This document shows, piece by piece, positions 34,312 to 48,800 of a stretch of 64,000 nucleotides of DNA. Source of the stretch: Breviolum minutum Mf 1.05b.01 (lineage: Eukaryota > Sar > Dinophyceae > Suessiales > Symbiodiniaceae); NCBI GenBank assembly GCA_000507305.1, contig DF239423.1:62829-126828 (forward strand), written 5' to 3'. Numbering within the stretch: the first letter of the stretch is position 1; each line of letters opens with the position of its first letter. A model generated the notes under the pieces. It saw nothing but the letters and a program-made list of their open reading frames with translations. It ran no database searches and was not told the DNA's origin. Made by a program: the position numbers and the translations under genes.

Positions 34312-35648
34312 TACGGATCGCCGGGCTTGAGAATTTGTGGCAAAAGTTTAGTCTTTTTTTGTGACACTGGTGCAATCAAGGTTTGGGCTCAAATCTGGTG
34401 TGTGTTATCCACCTTTTTGTTGCAATCAGAATCACTTCTGAAGTGGGATCATTTTTTTTTTAGAGAGGAGCATCACGATGTGTTTGAACTCTCGATTTAT
34501 AGATTTCTTCTTTACTTTGGATGTTGGAGAGTTCCCACACTTTGTGTGAACAGGTTGAGGCACCATGTGACCAGAAAGCAATATGGTGCAACATGGTGCA
34601 TGTGCAGTTAACAATCTCACCATAATTATACATGCATATTGAGGAGACCATACACATCAAGAAAGATGAGAAGAGTATGTTGATATTTTAACAACGTGCT
34701 TTTGTACCTTTTCACCTCATTCGAACAACTTCTGATTCTGAAGTCTCAGACTTTCCAGGGCTTGCCAGAAAGAAACATGCTTCAACCAAGTGCGTTTGGA
34801 AGAAAATAACTACATACCCTGTTTGGTTGGATTGTATAGGTATGAAGAGAGACTTATCCACCCAGAAACCGACTCAAAACCAACTTTTCCTTGTGCCTGC
34901 ACTCATCCAAAGATGAGATCCACACAGTTCGTTTGTTGCCACTAGATACTGACACTAGATACAGGTAGTCACTATAGGTTTACGTTTTTCTGGTTCAACT
35001 CCAATCAGTCAGATCCTGGGATCAGCCAGGTGCACCTGCGGCTTCGGGATCCCGTGAGGATCAACTTCAGTGGGGGGATCTCAGCAACATTTTTGAAGGG
35101 AAAGAACCTGGAAACGACTGATCTATGAACATCTCGCAAAAAAACTCTTGCCACAGCCACAGAGATATTGTCATTAATGTGTATTTCATTGTATTTCTAA
35201 TATGTTTCCTATTCCTGTTTCCTATGTATTTTTTAATGATACTTACATAGAAAGAAAAAACACATGCACACATGCTTGGACTCCACTGAATTTTCATGAT
35301 GCTTCGGCCTCTCCGATCGAGGCCGAAAGTTCACAAAGCTTCAAAGAAGAAGGAGAAGCTGAGGCTGGAATGTTTGGAGCAACACTGCAATGCAATCTTG
35401 CAAGATGATGTGTTAAAATGTGTCAATTTTACTTACTTTAAGCCTCTGAACCTCAGAATCCTCAGAAAGAGTTGTGTTCTCATTGGCAGGTACTGTAGAT
35501 TGCCAGCACAATGGCTACATACATGTTGCAAGTGGTATGCCTCATGGTTCCCTCATTGCACTTCATGATGTTCTCTGGGCATCACTAAACCGTCATCTAT
35601 CTGACGCATCGATGCATCATGACGCGATGGGCCCATCCATATCTTCAG

Positions 35649-36720
35649 GTCGAGGGACGATGAGGAGTTTGTGCAGCGGCCTTAGGATTCACTGCTCCTG
35701 CTCATGTCATCTTCTTATCCCAGGCAGCACCAACCGAGTTTTGGTTGTCCAGTGGACCAGCTGATGCAAGACAAATCCGGATGTGAGAAAGGTCCAATGA
35801 CATCCCACTGGACTCGTATCCTCATTCGTAAACAGGTGATAGGTGCATGACCGAAACTTGATGTAGATGGAGTGTTGTTGATGTTTTCAGTATGTTTTTT
35901 AATGGATTCCAATCCAAGCTGAAAATCACCTGCACCACACCAGCCCAGTTTTTGGGGATCTAAGGGTCTCCATTGAGACATTGCAGGGCAGATGGCGACA
36001 TTCTGTAGCATCCCTCGGGACCCAGTGGTTGGGACAAGCTGGGATGCCTGATATCATATCAGCAGTTGGAACTGATTTAATTGGCCTGTAATGTGGATGC
36101 TGGGACTGTCATGAACAGAGACAACCATGATTTGATGAGGTTGTTATTGTTTATCATGAATATTACATTGCAATAATCATTCCTTTTAGATCTTTACTCA
36201 CGGTTGCAGATTTGTCCCCCACCATACAGAAACAGCATCTTAGGGAAGATAGCCAAAGATGATTCTCAGAGACTACAAATTGGCGTTCCATGTTTGGCTT
36301 TAGTTCAATGGGAATCTGCAACATCATCATCAAATATCATCAAGGTCACAATGCTTCTAAGAGATCTCAAACATTTGAGCTATAAACCACCATGGGAGTC
36401 CCATCGCCCCTTCAACCAGCCGCCACGGTTTGGAAGTTGCACCGTTCTCACTTGCATCCTCGCGCAGGATGCTGAGTGTCAAGGGCAACTTAGTTTCGTT
36501 GGGCCCTTGGTTTCCAACAAGAACCAGGTTGCAATGTTGCGCAGCACTGTTTGATAAGCAGCACTGAAAAATTGCATGCAATTGGCATATGTGTCGGTGA
36601 ATTATATAACCTTGTTGGGATTCGGGGCCAGCCATGCATCACAAGATGCTTCAGAAATGAAGGTTTTCGGATGGCACCCGCTACGAGCTCAAGGAGATCT
36701 CTCCTGGTCTGGCCAGCCCA
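35649..36720 (+). CDS. Partly resolved gene of unknown function with an 18-nt microexon
   Basis: Exons 35649-35670 (SRDDEEF), 35724-35782 (AAPTEFWLSSGPADARQIR), 35987-36004 (six codons, ADGDIL plus split codons) and 36663-36720 (FSDGTRYELKEISPGLASP; donor GTGAAG). All joins keep frame, giving RMADGDILFSDGTRYEL across the microexon. The product is not recognised. Start and end were not found. A GC-rich open block at about 37125-37300 could be a later exon. Confidence 0.5.
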
Positions 36721-37124
36721 GTGAAGCGCTTGTTAGATGGCACAATTTTGCTTGAACTGAAACTAATGCCATGATATTCTGTGGCCGTTTCTAGCTTTCC
36801 TTATCATCGCTGACTTCAAGATGATCTCCACTTGTAAGCAACATGAGTTCATGAGATCACATAAACCAGGGTATGACAGCATGGGCAGAAAGGGTAGTTC
36901 CGCCTTTGGTTTGGGATGAAAGACAGGTGTTTGCAGAGTCCTGGGGAAAGACCTGGATGGTGAAGGCTTCCGTGATTGACGGTCTGATATAAGATCCTCC
37001 TCTCAAATCAACTTCATCCAAAACCCAAACATCGTCATCACAAATCCAAGCAAACAACATATGTGTACTTGTACCTATGATATGCACAGGTGCAACACAA
37101 TTATATCCACTGAACCATAGCTGA

Positions 37125-37300
37125 TGCTCACGTTGGTCTCAACTTTGCGTTCGCCCCTCTCCTGCCGTCCCCCGTGGCACCGGGGCTGCTGCGGCACTGC
37201 AGCGAAAGCGGCGAAATCTTGGCCGCGGCGGCGCCTCGGCACGTGGCCGTGGTTGGCTGTGCCTTTACAGCAGCAAGGAGGAGGGGTGGTTTCAAGTGGA
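37125..37300 (+). CDS. GC-rich candidate exon
   Basis: A 175-bp block far richer in G+C than its surroundings and open in all three forward frames; one reads LNFAFAPLLPSPVAPGLLRH, another is Arg/Gly-rich. It is preceded by a CATAG and followed by GTTTCAAG, a possible donor. The frame cannot be chosen from sequence alone. Possibly the last part of the preceding gene. Confidence 0.35.
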
Positions 37301-37783
37301 TTCAGGTGCTTTAGATGGCGAAATTTAAGTTTGATGGCCTTTATCTTTTGTTGGCCTTTTTTTTCTCTCCTCTTTCAGAAAGATCAAAAAAAAGTGGGGA
37401 TCTGATGAGGTCTACATTTTTTCTGATGTGTTGAGATATAAAGCAGAGAATAGATGCAGATGTGCTATGGTCTAAACTCCTGTCAATCAACGATAGTAGG
37501 CAATGGCGATGCCCTTGATGGGGGTGAGTCATAAGGAATCTCTAAAAACGGTAGGAGTAGCTATACAGGCTTTTGCCTACGACTTGAACTTTAAGCATTG
37601 ACAAGATTGTGTTCTCAAACTACTTGTTTCTTCACCCAGTTTGAATTGTGTGAAACTTTACCATTGATCCACTTGATCTAAATGTTTCAAGGCGGTTGAC
37701 AAATCAGGAACCACCAGCCACTTGAGAGACACACACACACCTTGCTGCTACCTGCATTACCAGAGGTGGCAGGCCTGGGAAGC

Positions 37784-40700
37784 ATGGCGCGAGCAGCCGC
37801 AAGGAAGAGCCGAGTGGATTCACATTTGCATTTATGGACCCCCGATGAGGTGCATGGGACCCGTTGAGGGAAAGTATGGGGGAACATGGTTTATGCAGCC
37901 ACATGCATGTCTAGTTCATGGATCTACCCATTCATGATTTATCTATATGTTATATGTATTATTGATATTTATTGATCATAACATGATCGTAACTGTCTGT
38001 ATATATATATACATATAGAGAACAAGAGATGTTTCTCTACGGCAATCTAGCATGTGTTAAAGGAAAGGGGCATAAGTGAGCAAAGAGGCAAAGAGTGGCT
38101 TAGGTATAGCAGCAAGTGATGGCAATGATTCATGGAACGGTAACAACATGATCTGTCGTCAAGGCCAACGAAGAACTAGTTGATCTAACTATCAAGGTTT
38201 CATGCTAGTCGGAATGGTACGGTATACAATAGTTCTTCCTCATTCTATTGTTTTTTTTCAGGAAAGCAAACTTGATGATGCAAAAACAGTGCATCGGGAA
38301 TAGGCTTCCTGTTTTGATGAACATATTGCAAGTAGAAATATCAAGAAAGCTTGAGTGACGGTCGGTTTCAGCTTCCGAAATCCCTTTTGGAAAGAGGAGG
38401 AAGTGATTATGGTGCTTGAAATTTGGGGTAGTCGATAGAGGTTTCTGCATCTCTCGAACCTTCAAGTTCGGTAGATTGTACATCAGCATAGAATAAGGGG
38501 TATTCTGTTTTTATCGATAGATACCGGAATTTGGTCAGACTTGGTGTATGATGTATTTTAGGTATTTTCGGGTGAACGGGCCAGCCTGTCACAAAACCAT
38601 GTGGGAAAGAGAACGTTTTCATGGTTGATTGCTGTTGGAAAGAGGATGCCAAATTTAAAACCAGATTGGTGCAGAGATCAATCAAGAGTGCATGTATTCT
38701 TGTAACTTGTTCCATGTTTGACCGTCATTGATAACCCCTTCAATTATTCAGTAAGCCGGCAAGAGCTTGGGATTACATCAGTTGTTTCAATGCAGTCAGG
38801 CGACTTATCCATGGTCCTCAGCACCACCGGAACATTTGAACGATGGCCGCGCTACCCATGAGAGCTTCCTTCAGCTGATGGATGAGAATGGCATCCAAAA
38901 AGCAGAACCTCGGCAGTAAGAATTAGAGATATAATTACTATACTAGGTGTTGGTTTCAAACATTTTTTATTTTCACCCCTACTTGCATAAATGATCCAAT
39001 TTGACGTGCGCATATTTTTCAGATGGGTGGTTCAATCACCAACTAGATTAGGTTGTTTCAGATTTGGGAGTTGTTTTTATTACTCAATCATTTTGCCATG
39101 TCCTTTGCCTTTGGGACTTTGGAAAGTTTGGATTGGATGCCGTCCTGATGTGGCGTCCTGAAGATCCACATAGGTCCCAACAGGTCCAAACCATTGAGCC
39201 TTGCATCAGTGTCAGGTGGTGGTGCAACCTATCAATTATGGTCAAGACACCTGGCCGCAAGTCATATACTCATTTGACTCATTTTGTTGTGGGATCGATG
39301 TGTTTTGAAACCATTCCAAAGATATGTTGTTTTTGTATCTTTGGAATCGTTTCATTAATTATGGAAATTGTAAAAGACATGGTGGAGGCTGCTTTTTATT
39401 CCATGACCATTTTTTGTTGATGTAACGAAACCATCAAAAATACAGCTTGTTACGAAAGATTCGTTGAACAAAGAAAATGTCCGGTTCCCGCAACGGGTCA
39501 CGGAGCAACGGGTCAACGACGAGTCCACGAGGATTACAAATACCTCCTCTCTGCGATGCAAAGTCATCCTGAGCGCTTCTTGGGTGTCTTTGTGGCCGAT
39601 CCCAATGTTACAGATCCTGAGACGTGGATGGAAGACATCACGAAGAGTCACAAGAACTGGGTTCCTTGGTCCTGTGTAAGAAAAGGCTAGAATCGATATT
39701 GTATGGAGAGGGATGATTGAGTATGTTCAGTTAGCATTTGCAATGTTGGTGCTCTTGTGTGGGGTCATTTGAGTTCTATTCAACATGTACAGAAAACAGA
39801 CCATTGAAGTGTCTTTTCGAGTCAGTCTTTGGAATGATACGGTACAACATCCCTGGCTGCAGCTATTGAATGAATGAACGTCATTGATCAGTTACATGAT
39901 GTTGAGAAAGACCGAAAAAAAAGGGGTTGCCAACTCTGCCAATCCTTGGGGACTATAGGAACAACCGTTTCCATCTACATCCCAGCGATGCCACAGGCAG
40001 GTGTGCGCTTCAATCCTTACAAGTGGCCGGAAGGTCATGGCATGGCTGACGATGTTGGGAAACGCTTGCTACATGGCTTGAAACTGAGGGGATGTGGGAT
40101 GTGGGATGAAATGGCAGCAACAAGATATTTCCATTTGATATATATGATATATTTTGATGAATCTACTGTATAAGGCGATTTCACCTCCATATACCTTCAA
40201 AAAAAGCACAGCCATTTTTTTGCTAGATCCTCTTTGTTGAAAGTTTCTCAATTCGACAACGTAGCATCATGACCTCACCCTGGGTTCCTCCGTTTGCATG
40301 CAACAGGGGAAGGTGCCTGGTGATGTGTGGAATTTTTGATCCAAGGTTTCAGAAGGCCGGAGAACTTGGATTGCCTGTGGGTGTGATGCCCTTCAAGGGT
40401 CTTAGTCAACACATCGATGACCTCGAGGATGGTTGGTAGGATGGGACGGACTGACGTTGTTGGGATTTTTTTTATTTGGCACGGCCTTGAAAAAGATAGG
40501 GGAACCTTAGAGGCAAAGAAACTAATTTGCCAAGTGGGCTGACATTCATGGGTTATCTCTGCTTCTTGGAGGGAATGCAATTGGACCCATCCCGAGATTG
40601 TCGTCAATTGATTCAAGGTGGCTTGACATGGTGTGACCTCCTTTTTGAGAAGTGTATTTGCAAATCCATGCTCAACACAAAGACAAAGACCCCGACAGCA

Positions 40701-43057
40701 TTTCATCAAATTTACTTTATGTACCGCCGACTTGTATTTCATATGTTATTGGTTATATGTTGATATGTTATATGTTGATAGCATGTGTATTTTTTTTGAT
40801 ATCCTACGTCTTGACACTTGCGAATGTCAGTCTCACTATCGAGCCGTCAAGTGTGGAATTGTGAGGAGCTCTTGAAGTCAAATGAAAAGACCAAGGTGAT
40901 CATTGATCACTGGGGCAGCTTGGTGTTGACTCATGTTTTGGTCACAACCCTTGCACCACCAGGATGTGAGATGTTTACCAGCAAAGGTTGGGGTATATAA
41001 CAAGTTTCTTATAACTCACACAGTTTGGGAGCTTACAAGTACAAGTAGTTGGGGAAGACGAAACCACAAGTCCTGTAATATCATTGCTACACTAGGAGGA
41101 TAACTTGGAGGATAAAGAGCTTGAGGAATCCATGTTGTCACCTCTGTAGTTTGCAAAAACTGGGGAAGATTGAACTGGAACTCCCATACCCCAAGTTTTG
41201 CACAGCTGATGGATGTTTTCTCACTGTTAGTTTGTACACCTGAAAAACACCAATCTTTGTGTTTTTTTTTGACTATTGTTTTGTTTTAAGCTGATTCTTT
41301 TTCATGATTGATGCACTTGTTTTTGATGCTGCAGGCTTCTTCCTGCAGCCTGCCACTGGCTTTGGCGAAAGAAGTTTTGATGAAGCGAGCTGGAAAAGTG
41401 TGTTGAAGCTCAGCCAATATCCTCAGGAGCGAGGGGTTACTCAAGGGGATAATGGCGTTTAAAGGATCAACGGATCAACGGGAAAGACTCCAACCATGAC
41501 TTGTTGGATTGAAATAAGATCAAAGATGATGTTGGATGTAGGGATGACTCAAAGGGATCCCATGAAGATGGTTCCCAGGAACTCAACTCATTTTCATATT
41601 ATGTAGGAAACGGCTGTTTTTTTTTGTTTTTCTGAGGGGGATCTGAGGGGGTATGTACTTCCTGATTTGATGTTGCCTTCCTGATTTGATGTTACCTTTG
41701 TTTGAGAAAGACTGCCGAATGAGACAATGGGTGCGAATTTCGGTGCAGGTCTATGTGAAGATCTCTGCGCTTTTTCGGGTGGCGCCTGATGCATCTCCCT
41801 TCAGCTCACTATCTGATCGGTTGAAGGATCGTCGTTGGGATGTGGGATTGCGACCTTGCTAGCAAGAATCCATCTTCATTTCACTGGAATTCAATGGATA
41901 AACATGGATAAACCATGATTAACCATCATAAACCCACATTCATCAGCAGCAAGGCATATCAGAAAATGCTAGAAAAAGTTTCAGGTGAAATGACAACTGC
42001 TGAATTGACATGTCAGGAGTTGCTGAAAGTTTTCGGCTCCCAACGGTTGCTGTACCTTGACTTGCCGGACACGTCAAGTTGTGACTATGGGAGCTGAATC
42101 CAAAAAGAATCCTAAGATTTTCCATCTTCATTGCATGGCACTGTTTTAGTTTTGATTCATCCAGAAATCTAGTGAACATCCGCGTAGGATGTTCAAAAGA
42201 AAACAATTTGACGTTGAAGTCTTGTGTTGCATTGGGCCGTTGATGAGTTCAGGTGGGGCTCTGATTTTCCCTATGCCACAGAGCACACAAGCTATGCTGA
42301 GGCCGTCGAATGACTTTTGTGCTCGTAGCTAGATGTTTCACGGAGAAGATGGTGTGTTGAGATGTGTTGAGCCTGTAAACCTCCAAAGAGCCAAAGTAAC
42401 TTTTAAGTTAAATGACAGCAAAGACAACAACAACCACAACAACCACAGCTGTGAAGGCCGCTTCTACATGAGTCATATATATATATATTTCATATGATAT
42501 ATTATGATCCCCATCTCGAACACCAACACCTCTGCTGAAAGGCAGTTCAAGCACCAGAAGCATGGCCGGTGTGGCAAGAGATGACGGAGGTCCAAGAACA
42601 AACCCTGACCATTTGCGTTGGGAGATGTTGCACCTGCGCCGTTTTTACTGTTTATATACTGTACCCATTCAACCCGCTTTTGTTTATGTACTCATTAGTT
42701 TAGTATAGTTTAGTATTCTTTGTATATGCACATGCCCATCAATTAAGAATGCAAAAGGGATGCCCATTTTTGACTATTCCACTAAAAGTTTTTGGGACAT
42801 TTGCCAATGGTACACATGGTGGCAATAGATGCACATAAGACGCAAATATACAATATAGTACAGAAACCCTAGCACCTACATAAAGTGCGTGATGTCCACT
42901 TTTTTAAGCAACCCAGCTGAGCAATATTTTGCAGAGGAACGTTTGGCGTTGTAATCTTCAATTGCAGGAGGATCAGCGGAATTTGCTCCATGACACCGCT
43001 GCAAAGCTGTACGGATTGCCCTTGCTTTCGAAGGAGGAGCGGGTACTCAGCGGGTAG
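37784..43057 (+). CDS. Amidohydrolase-2 family metal-dependent hydrolase, 13 exons
   Basis: Predicted TIM-barrel hydrolase of the amidohydrolase-2 family (enzymes that hydrolyse or decarboxylate small cyclic or lactone-like substrates; the substrate here is unknown). Exons: 37784-37849, 38800-38915, 39174-39210, 39532-39675, 39997-40067, 40346-40431, 40852-40914, 41335-41426, 41749-41826, 42017-42051, 42253-42304, 42542 to 42568 or 42616, 42968-43057. The spliced frame is open, about 320-335 aa. Motifs in order: VDSHLHLWTPDE (H-x-H metal ligands), HPERFLGVFVADP, GVRFNPYKWPEG, AGELGLPVGVMPFKGL, VIIDHWGFF (His ligand), YVKISALFR, and WGSDFPYATEH (catalytic/metal Asp), then a terminal DTAAKLYGLP. 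Donors include GC (40068, 40915) and GA (41427, 41827). No targeting peptide is obvious. Intron 2 is mostly a family A repeat. Confidence 0.9.
38943..39046. mobile_element. MITE family A copy 2
   Basis: A 104-bp element starting CTAGGTGTTGGTTTCAAACA and ending GGTGGTTCAATCACCAACTA G, inside the 258-bp amidohydrolase intron 38916-39173. Similarity to the locus at 47468 extends further, to about 39122. Confidence 0.85.
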
Positions 43058-43736
43058 TAACCACTGGGGAATTTTCATAAAGGAACGATTCTAAGATGAA
43101 GTTGTGGATGGAGATCATATCTGAATTATCACTCCCTGCAACAGTACATGGCGCTGATTGGGTAATTTTGATGATTGGTGAAGCACTTAAGCACCACTGG
43201 ATATCTTTTTGCAACGTAGGGTGTTGTGGTGACAAAGCAATCAGGATATATTATGAACATGAGCTGACACTCACACTTGGATACATATCAGTAATTATAA
43301 TTCTTTCAATTTTCTTTTATTGGTAATGTATCAGCACAAAGTTTGTTCATACATTTGCTTTATGTACACAACACATATTTCCTAATTATTCATCTACTGT
43401 AGCACGTTTCAACATACTTATCCCCTACTTTTGCCTAATGCCAGGAGCTTTAGACTTGCCCCTGACTGAAGGGGCTCGCAATGTCGCAGATAGCTTTTAT
43501 TGAAAAAAGACACAGGGTGGCCGTGCACTGCGAGAGCTGCGAGGGATTGACGTTTTGTTGTTATAGCCTTGGAGACACCGATTTCAGAATTCCATCATTC
43601 CAGAAGTTTGATACGGAAATTCAGAGGTTGTTCAGCTAGTGCCAACATGCTTGAATACGTTTCCACAAATACCCTCACAGGCGATGTTTGAGGCTATTCT
43701 AGTCACTTCGAGTGGTATAGAAAATAGCCTGTTCCC

Positions 43737-43830
<94 letters not shown>

Positions 43831-43833
43831 ATC
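43737..43833. repeat. Compound (CAT)n(CGTCAT)n array
   Basis: About 15 ATC triplets change into about nine copies of the hexamer CGTCAT. It lies between the amidohydrolase and the next gene. Nothing else is seen in 43058-43962. Confidence 0.97.
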
Positions 43834-43962
43834 ATCCTTGACTTCTTGCAACAACAAGTGCAGTTGTTATGTTGTTCTTATTTCCTTGAAAGTGTAACAT
43901 TGAATAACATAACTTCACTTGTAGGCTTATCCGGTCCTTTCATTTTTTCTTTCCATACAGTC

Positions 43963-45804
43963 ATGCGACCAACAAATGCACCGGTTTCATTGCACCCATC
44001 AGAGGGTCACCCAGGTCGCATCGATATGGATGGCTGGCAGACGATTCAAGCGAAGAGTAACCCTGAGGCCTGGCTTCAGACTCCCCGGTGTGAGTCTGGG
44101 GCACCAGAAATGAGGTTAGTAAGTAATAATCACAGTTGCACCCCTGAAGATTAACGGCTGGAACATAATGAATGTGAGGTTTGGAAGATCATGTTCCTTT
44201 CTAAATGGGTGATTTGTAGGTTCCATGTTAATCTTCCAGGGTGTAGTTGGTTTAAGAGGTTTGCATCTTGTAAATCCGATGTTTCATGATGTTCATGGCC
44301 ATGGCAAGTATGATAAGCTATGAAGATGTATGATATCACTGAATGAGAAAGTCAGACATCATCAACAGGATGCTTTTGTACCATGACATTTGACCATTAA
44401 AATTTCACGAGAAAGTCCCAGAATCCATCCGTCGCCACAGGTCATCGTGTGGATGTTGGAGAATCAGCCCTCCACGATCGTCCATTGGCAACTTGGGCGT
44501 GGTTTAAGAGCAATAGACCACACCACATACATATTTTCGCAACTGGGAATGGGCGAAAGAGGTTAATTAAGAAGAAGGACAAGGGGTAGTAATCAGGTAA
44601 TCGGTAGTCAAATGGAATTAATTTTGATGATGATCTTTACATATTCTCATAGGGAAAATTCTGGTACCATCCCTAAGGGTAACTGATCCTCCAAGGTTGA
44701 CAGGAAAACACTGAAGTTTTTTGTAGCTGTTTCACTGGTTGCAAAGGGTAAATTTGGTTTCAAGATGTTTCAAGAAGATGTTGCATCCTACTCACTTCCG
44801 TGTGATTGCACTTATTTTATGCATTTTTATGCTATGTAATATGTATATATATTTTTTGTTTAACACGCATTCAGGCACATATGACACATCATATGCTACG
44901 CGCATCGTGCATAGACACTTACAGTATATGCAGTCATACACACCAGGTATAGAAAAACCAGCCAATTGTGCCACTCTGAAGAATTTGTTATTTAAATGAT
45001 TGGCAGTCCCTTAGCTAGTACAGCTGTAAGCTGCAACTTGGAAGGTTCACGTTGCCATGGCAAACCAACCAGGTTGTTGGAGGAAGATGAAGACAACAAC
45101 GGACTTGAAGGCTTAGACTCCAGGCACAATGGGAAAAAACTGAAGTGCCACAAGTCGGTTTAAATCTAGTTGACCGGATCTGAACTCAAAATCTGGTTTC
45201 TTGGAAGTATTTAAAATGTATTCATAAAAACCTAAAGAACACAACACCTTTGTTACTTGATGTTTTGGAGATCTGAAAATTGGACCATTTTTTTGGGAAA
45301 ACATATGACATATGATTATGATGCGACCCACATTTCTTCATGTCTAGCCAGGAACATCATCCAGGGCAAGAGGCAGCGAGCCAAGGCGAGGCACTGCAAA
45401 AGACACTTGGTTCTTTTCTCCCAATGGAAATCATCAGTCCATCCATAGCATTCCATCCATATCCTTTCATTTTTTACATTTTTTCAGAACTATTTTTATA
45501 TCTTTATATTAAAGTTTATATATATGTTTCATGTTTTTGTTCAATGTTGGTTTCTATATCATTCCATTCAACTTGATTTTTTTAAAGGATCTTTCTAGGT
45601 CCCAACGTGTCAAATTCAAGGCTTTGCTGCAGTCCAGACGTTCTGATGTTGAATCATGTTTTGGGAAGGCACTGGCACTTGCAATCATTTGGTGGCATCA
45701 TCAACAATTATCATTATTCTTCGTCATGATCATGGTCATAGTCATCGTCGTCGTCGCCCTCCTCCTTATCATCATAATTTGTTTCATAATCGTTGTAATA
45801 ATCG

Positions 45805-45843
<39 letters not shown>

Positions 45844-48800
45844 CCATCCCTCCTCCTCCTCCTGACTGTATCTTTATGAGCTGACGTCTCATTCCTTGCA
45901 TCCAATTATCTTCAACCATTTCCACCTTTTTTGATCCAATCTTTCAGGTGGATTATGTAGCTCTGGAGAAGCAAATTGATCAGGAACAGCGACAGTATGA
46001 GGTGCGATGTGTGCTTGTTAGATTGATCGTGTGCATTTGAAATTTGATTGAAGGTCAACCTCTCTTTTTCTTGGTGATTTTATGTATGCTCTTTGCTGAA
46101 ATGTCTTGAGAATGAGTACAGCCCAAGTATCAATGAGATAGAAACAAGTCTATATAATCTGACACAAATTGATGGTCGCCTTGCTTAGTGTTTGCATGTT
46201 GCATCAAGTATTGCATCACAGTCTTTTCTGGAATCTTGTGGTGTCAGGATGTTTTTTCCGATGCTTCGAGCAGTTCCGGAGGCTTGAATTTGGTGGGACT
46301 CTGACTTCTGTGTTGGACATTTAGATAAATATGCTTTCATCCTGTACCCCGTATGGATCTTTGATGCCATGGCAGTAACTGCATAGCATTTGTCCTTTGA
46401 TCTTTGATACCCCAACGTTGCCATTTAAACAAAATATGTTGATTTTCTAAAAGCATACCAATTACCCCCCCCGGAAAACTAACCCGTCATTTGAAAATCA
46501 ATGGTTGGAAGATGTATATTTATTATTTTCCTATTGGAATTTCTAGGGGACATGTCAATTTTCGGAGGTAGTAGTAGTATATTGGTATCTACACACCCAT
46601 CGTATTTGCTGTTGGCTGCTTGGCAAGCACCACCTGTCAGGTAAGAAACGGCCGGAACGGCCGGTCCGACCGGAGCCCAAAGGGGAGTCGCTTGAGATGT
46701 CCCCTAAGGCGCTGGTGGTTGGATCGGTCAACGTGTCAAGCAGAAAGGTCACGGAAATTCCCATAAAACTAACATTTTTCGCACCTGAAAATAGATCCAA
46801 AAGGAATAGGACCCGTTATCCTTTTTGGGGCGTTTTTTGGCCTATTTTCAGGCGCGATGTCATGTTAGTTTCAGGGAGTGTTTTTTTGATGGTTCATGAT
46901 ATTTCATCATTTTTTAGATACTAGAGTCCTGTTCTGCAGTTTGAATGATTTGCATGTCACATTTCATTATGTTTCACTCAAAGATTCGCTGCTGCTGCAT
47001 CCTTCAGGAGTGGGCCGAGCATCATGCCAAGCAGTCAAAGAAGGACAGCGGACACATGATTTTTGTGTTAAGTGTGTATGAAAGTCACACCTGGTACCCA
47101 AAACAAGAGTTTTTTTAATGGATGTTTGGTAAAAGAACAAGTTTTTATGTAATGACATCCAGCTGGAACAACCAATAAAAACAATGGTTGTTTAGGGATG
47201 TTTAGACCACCAAATCCGCAGATTCTCAAGATGTTTCGGCGAATTCCAAAAGTATTTGCCCAGTCTTTGAATCAGACTCATGAATTCAGGTATGATTCGG
47301 TTTCTAGTTTCTAAAATCTTTCGAATTACACAATCACATTTCGTTGTCGACATCTCTCGGAAAGAACATTGAATTTCTTAAGTTCCCGTGTTTCCCATGA
47401 AAAATTGTTGTTTCAGCTGGATGACCTTCAAATCATGGACTCATGAAAAAATGGGTATGTTTCACCCCAGGTGGCGGTTTCAAATATTTCTATTTTCACC
47501 CCTACTCGGGGAAATGCTCCAATTTGACATTCGCATATTTTTCAGATGGGTGGTTCAACCACCAACTAGGTTGTTCAGATTTTGCAGCTGTTTCTATTAC
47601 TAAATTACACCCCTGAAAGCTAACATGACATTGTAAAACCTCCATTTCCAATAGGAACTACATCTTCAAATGGTGGATTTTCCATTGTCATGTTAGTTTT
47701 CGGTACTCATTCATTTTGCCATGTCCTTTTTTGGACATTGTGACTTTGGTCATCATGTTCCAACGAATCTTTGAGTAAATCCCATCAAGTCATCGGATTG
47801 ATTCAACCATGAGATTCAGCGACATTTGCTGCCTGGCCACAGGCGGCGAACATGATTCGGCAATGGATGTTGAGCACCTGTAGCAGCAGGCAGCAACAAA
47901 ACGGTTCAAGCCTAGAAACCGTGGATGGTTCAGAAATCCGGAACAAACCACCTGGGATGATACTAATAAAGCGTTGTACCATTGTACTGGGGATGAATTA
48001 TGATAAAGTACCAACTGTATCAACTGGTGAACGCAGGATTTCTTTTTTACATCAACCGGAATGGGCTGGGAGGCTGGATCATCGTGATGATGTTTGTTGA
48101 TTTTTGTTGGAATCTCCAAAAGCCTGTTTTTTTCCAAGTTTTTTTTTTGAAAGGATGTTCCTTGCATGTTACGCTTTTGAGGGTGCATGAGTCTTGGAAG
48201 AGGCAATCTTACTATATGCATAGAGCATAAGGTCATTTGGTAAAGAGTCTAAAAGAGTCAATCATTTGGAGGTCCGGGAGATCGAAACGGCAACTATCAA
48301 ATCAACTGAAGACAAGTTTGATTTTGTTCACGTTCCAGTGTGCATTCCAGAGTTTCAACAGCATAGCCTGATATATTATTTAGTAGCTTCCATCTTCCGA
48401 CCATGGCCATGACCATGTATCACGACTGTGACTATGTTACTATACCGTACTCTATAACATATATCCGCATATCATATCATGTTATCATGTTCTATATCAT
48501 TTTAGTCATTTTCTTCATGACATATATATATATAATATGCAGTCATGGAAGTCGCAGTTTCACTGGAGGCATGAGGAGATTCTGCGTCGCAAAGGTAAAC
48601 TTCAAACGCGAATTCCGGTGCCTCAGCATCAGCGCTTTGTCAACTGGTCGTCATCACAAGCTGTGAGTTGAAAAGGATGAAGATTTGGACATTGCAAAAG
48701 GGAACTTGTGTGGAAGAAATCTTAGATTCTGATGTTTGACCATTTTTTGCAGTGTCAGTTTTGACAGCCTGTTTTTCTGATGTAATCTTTAACATCACAC

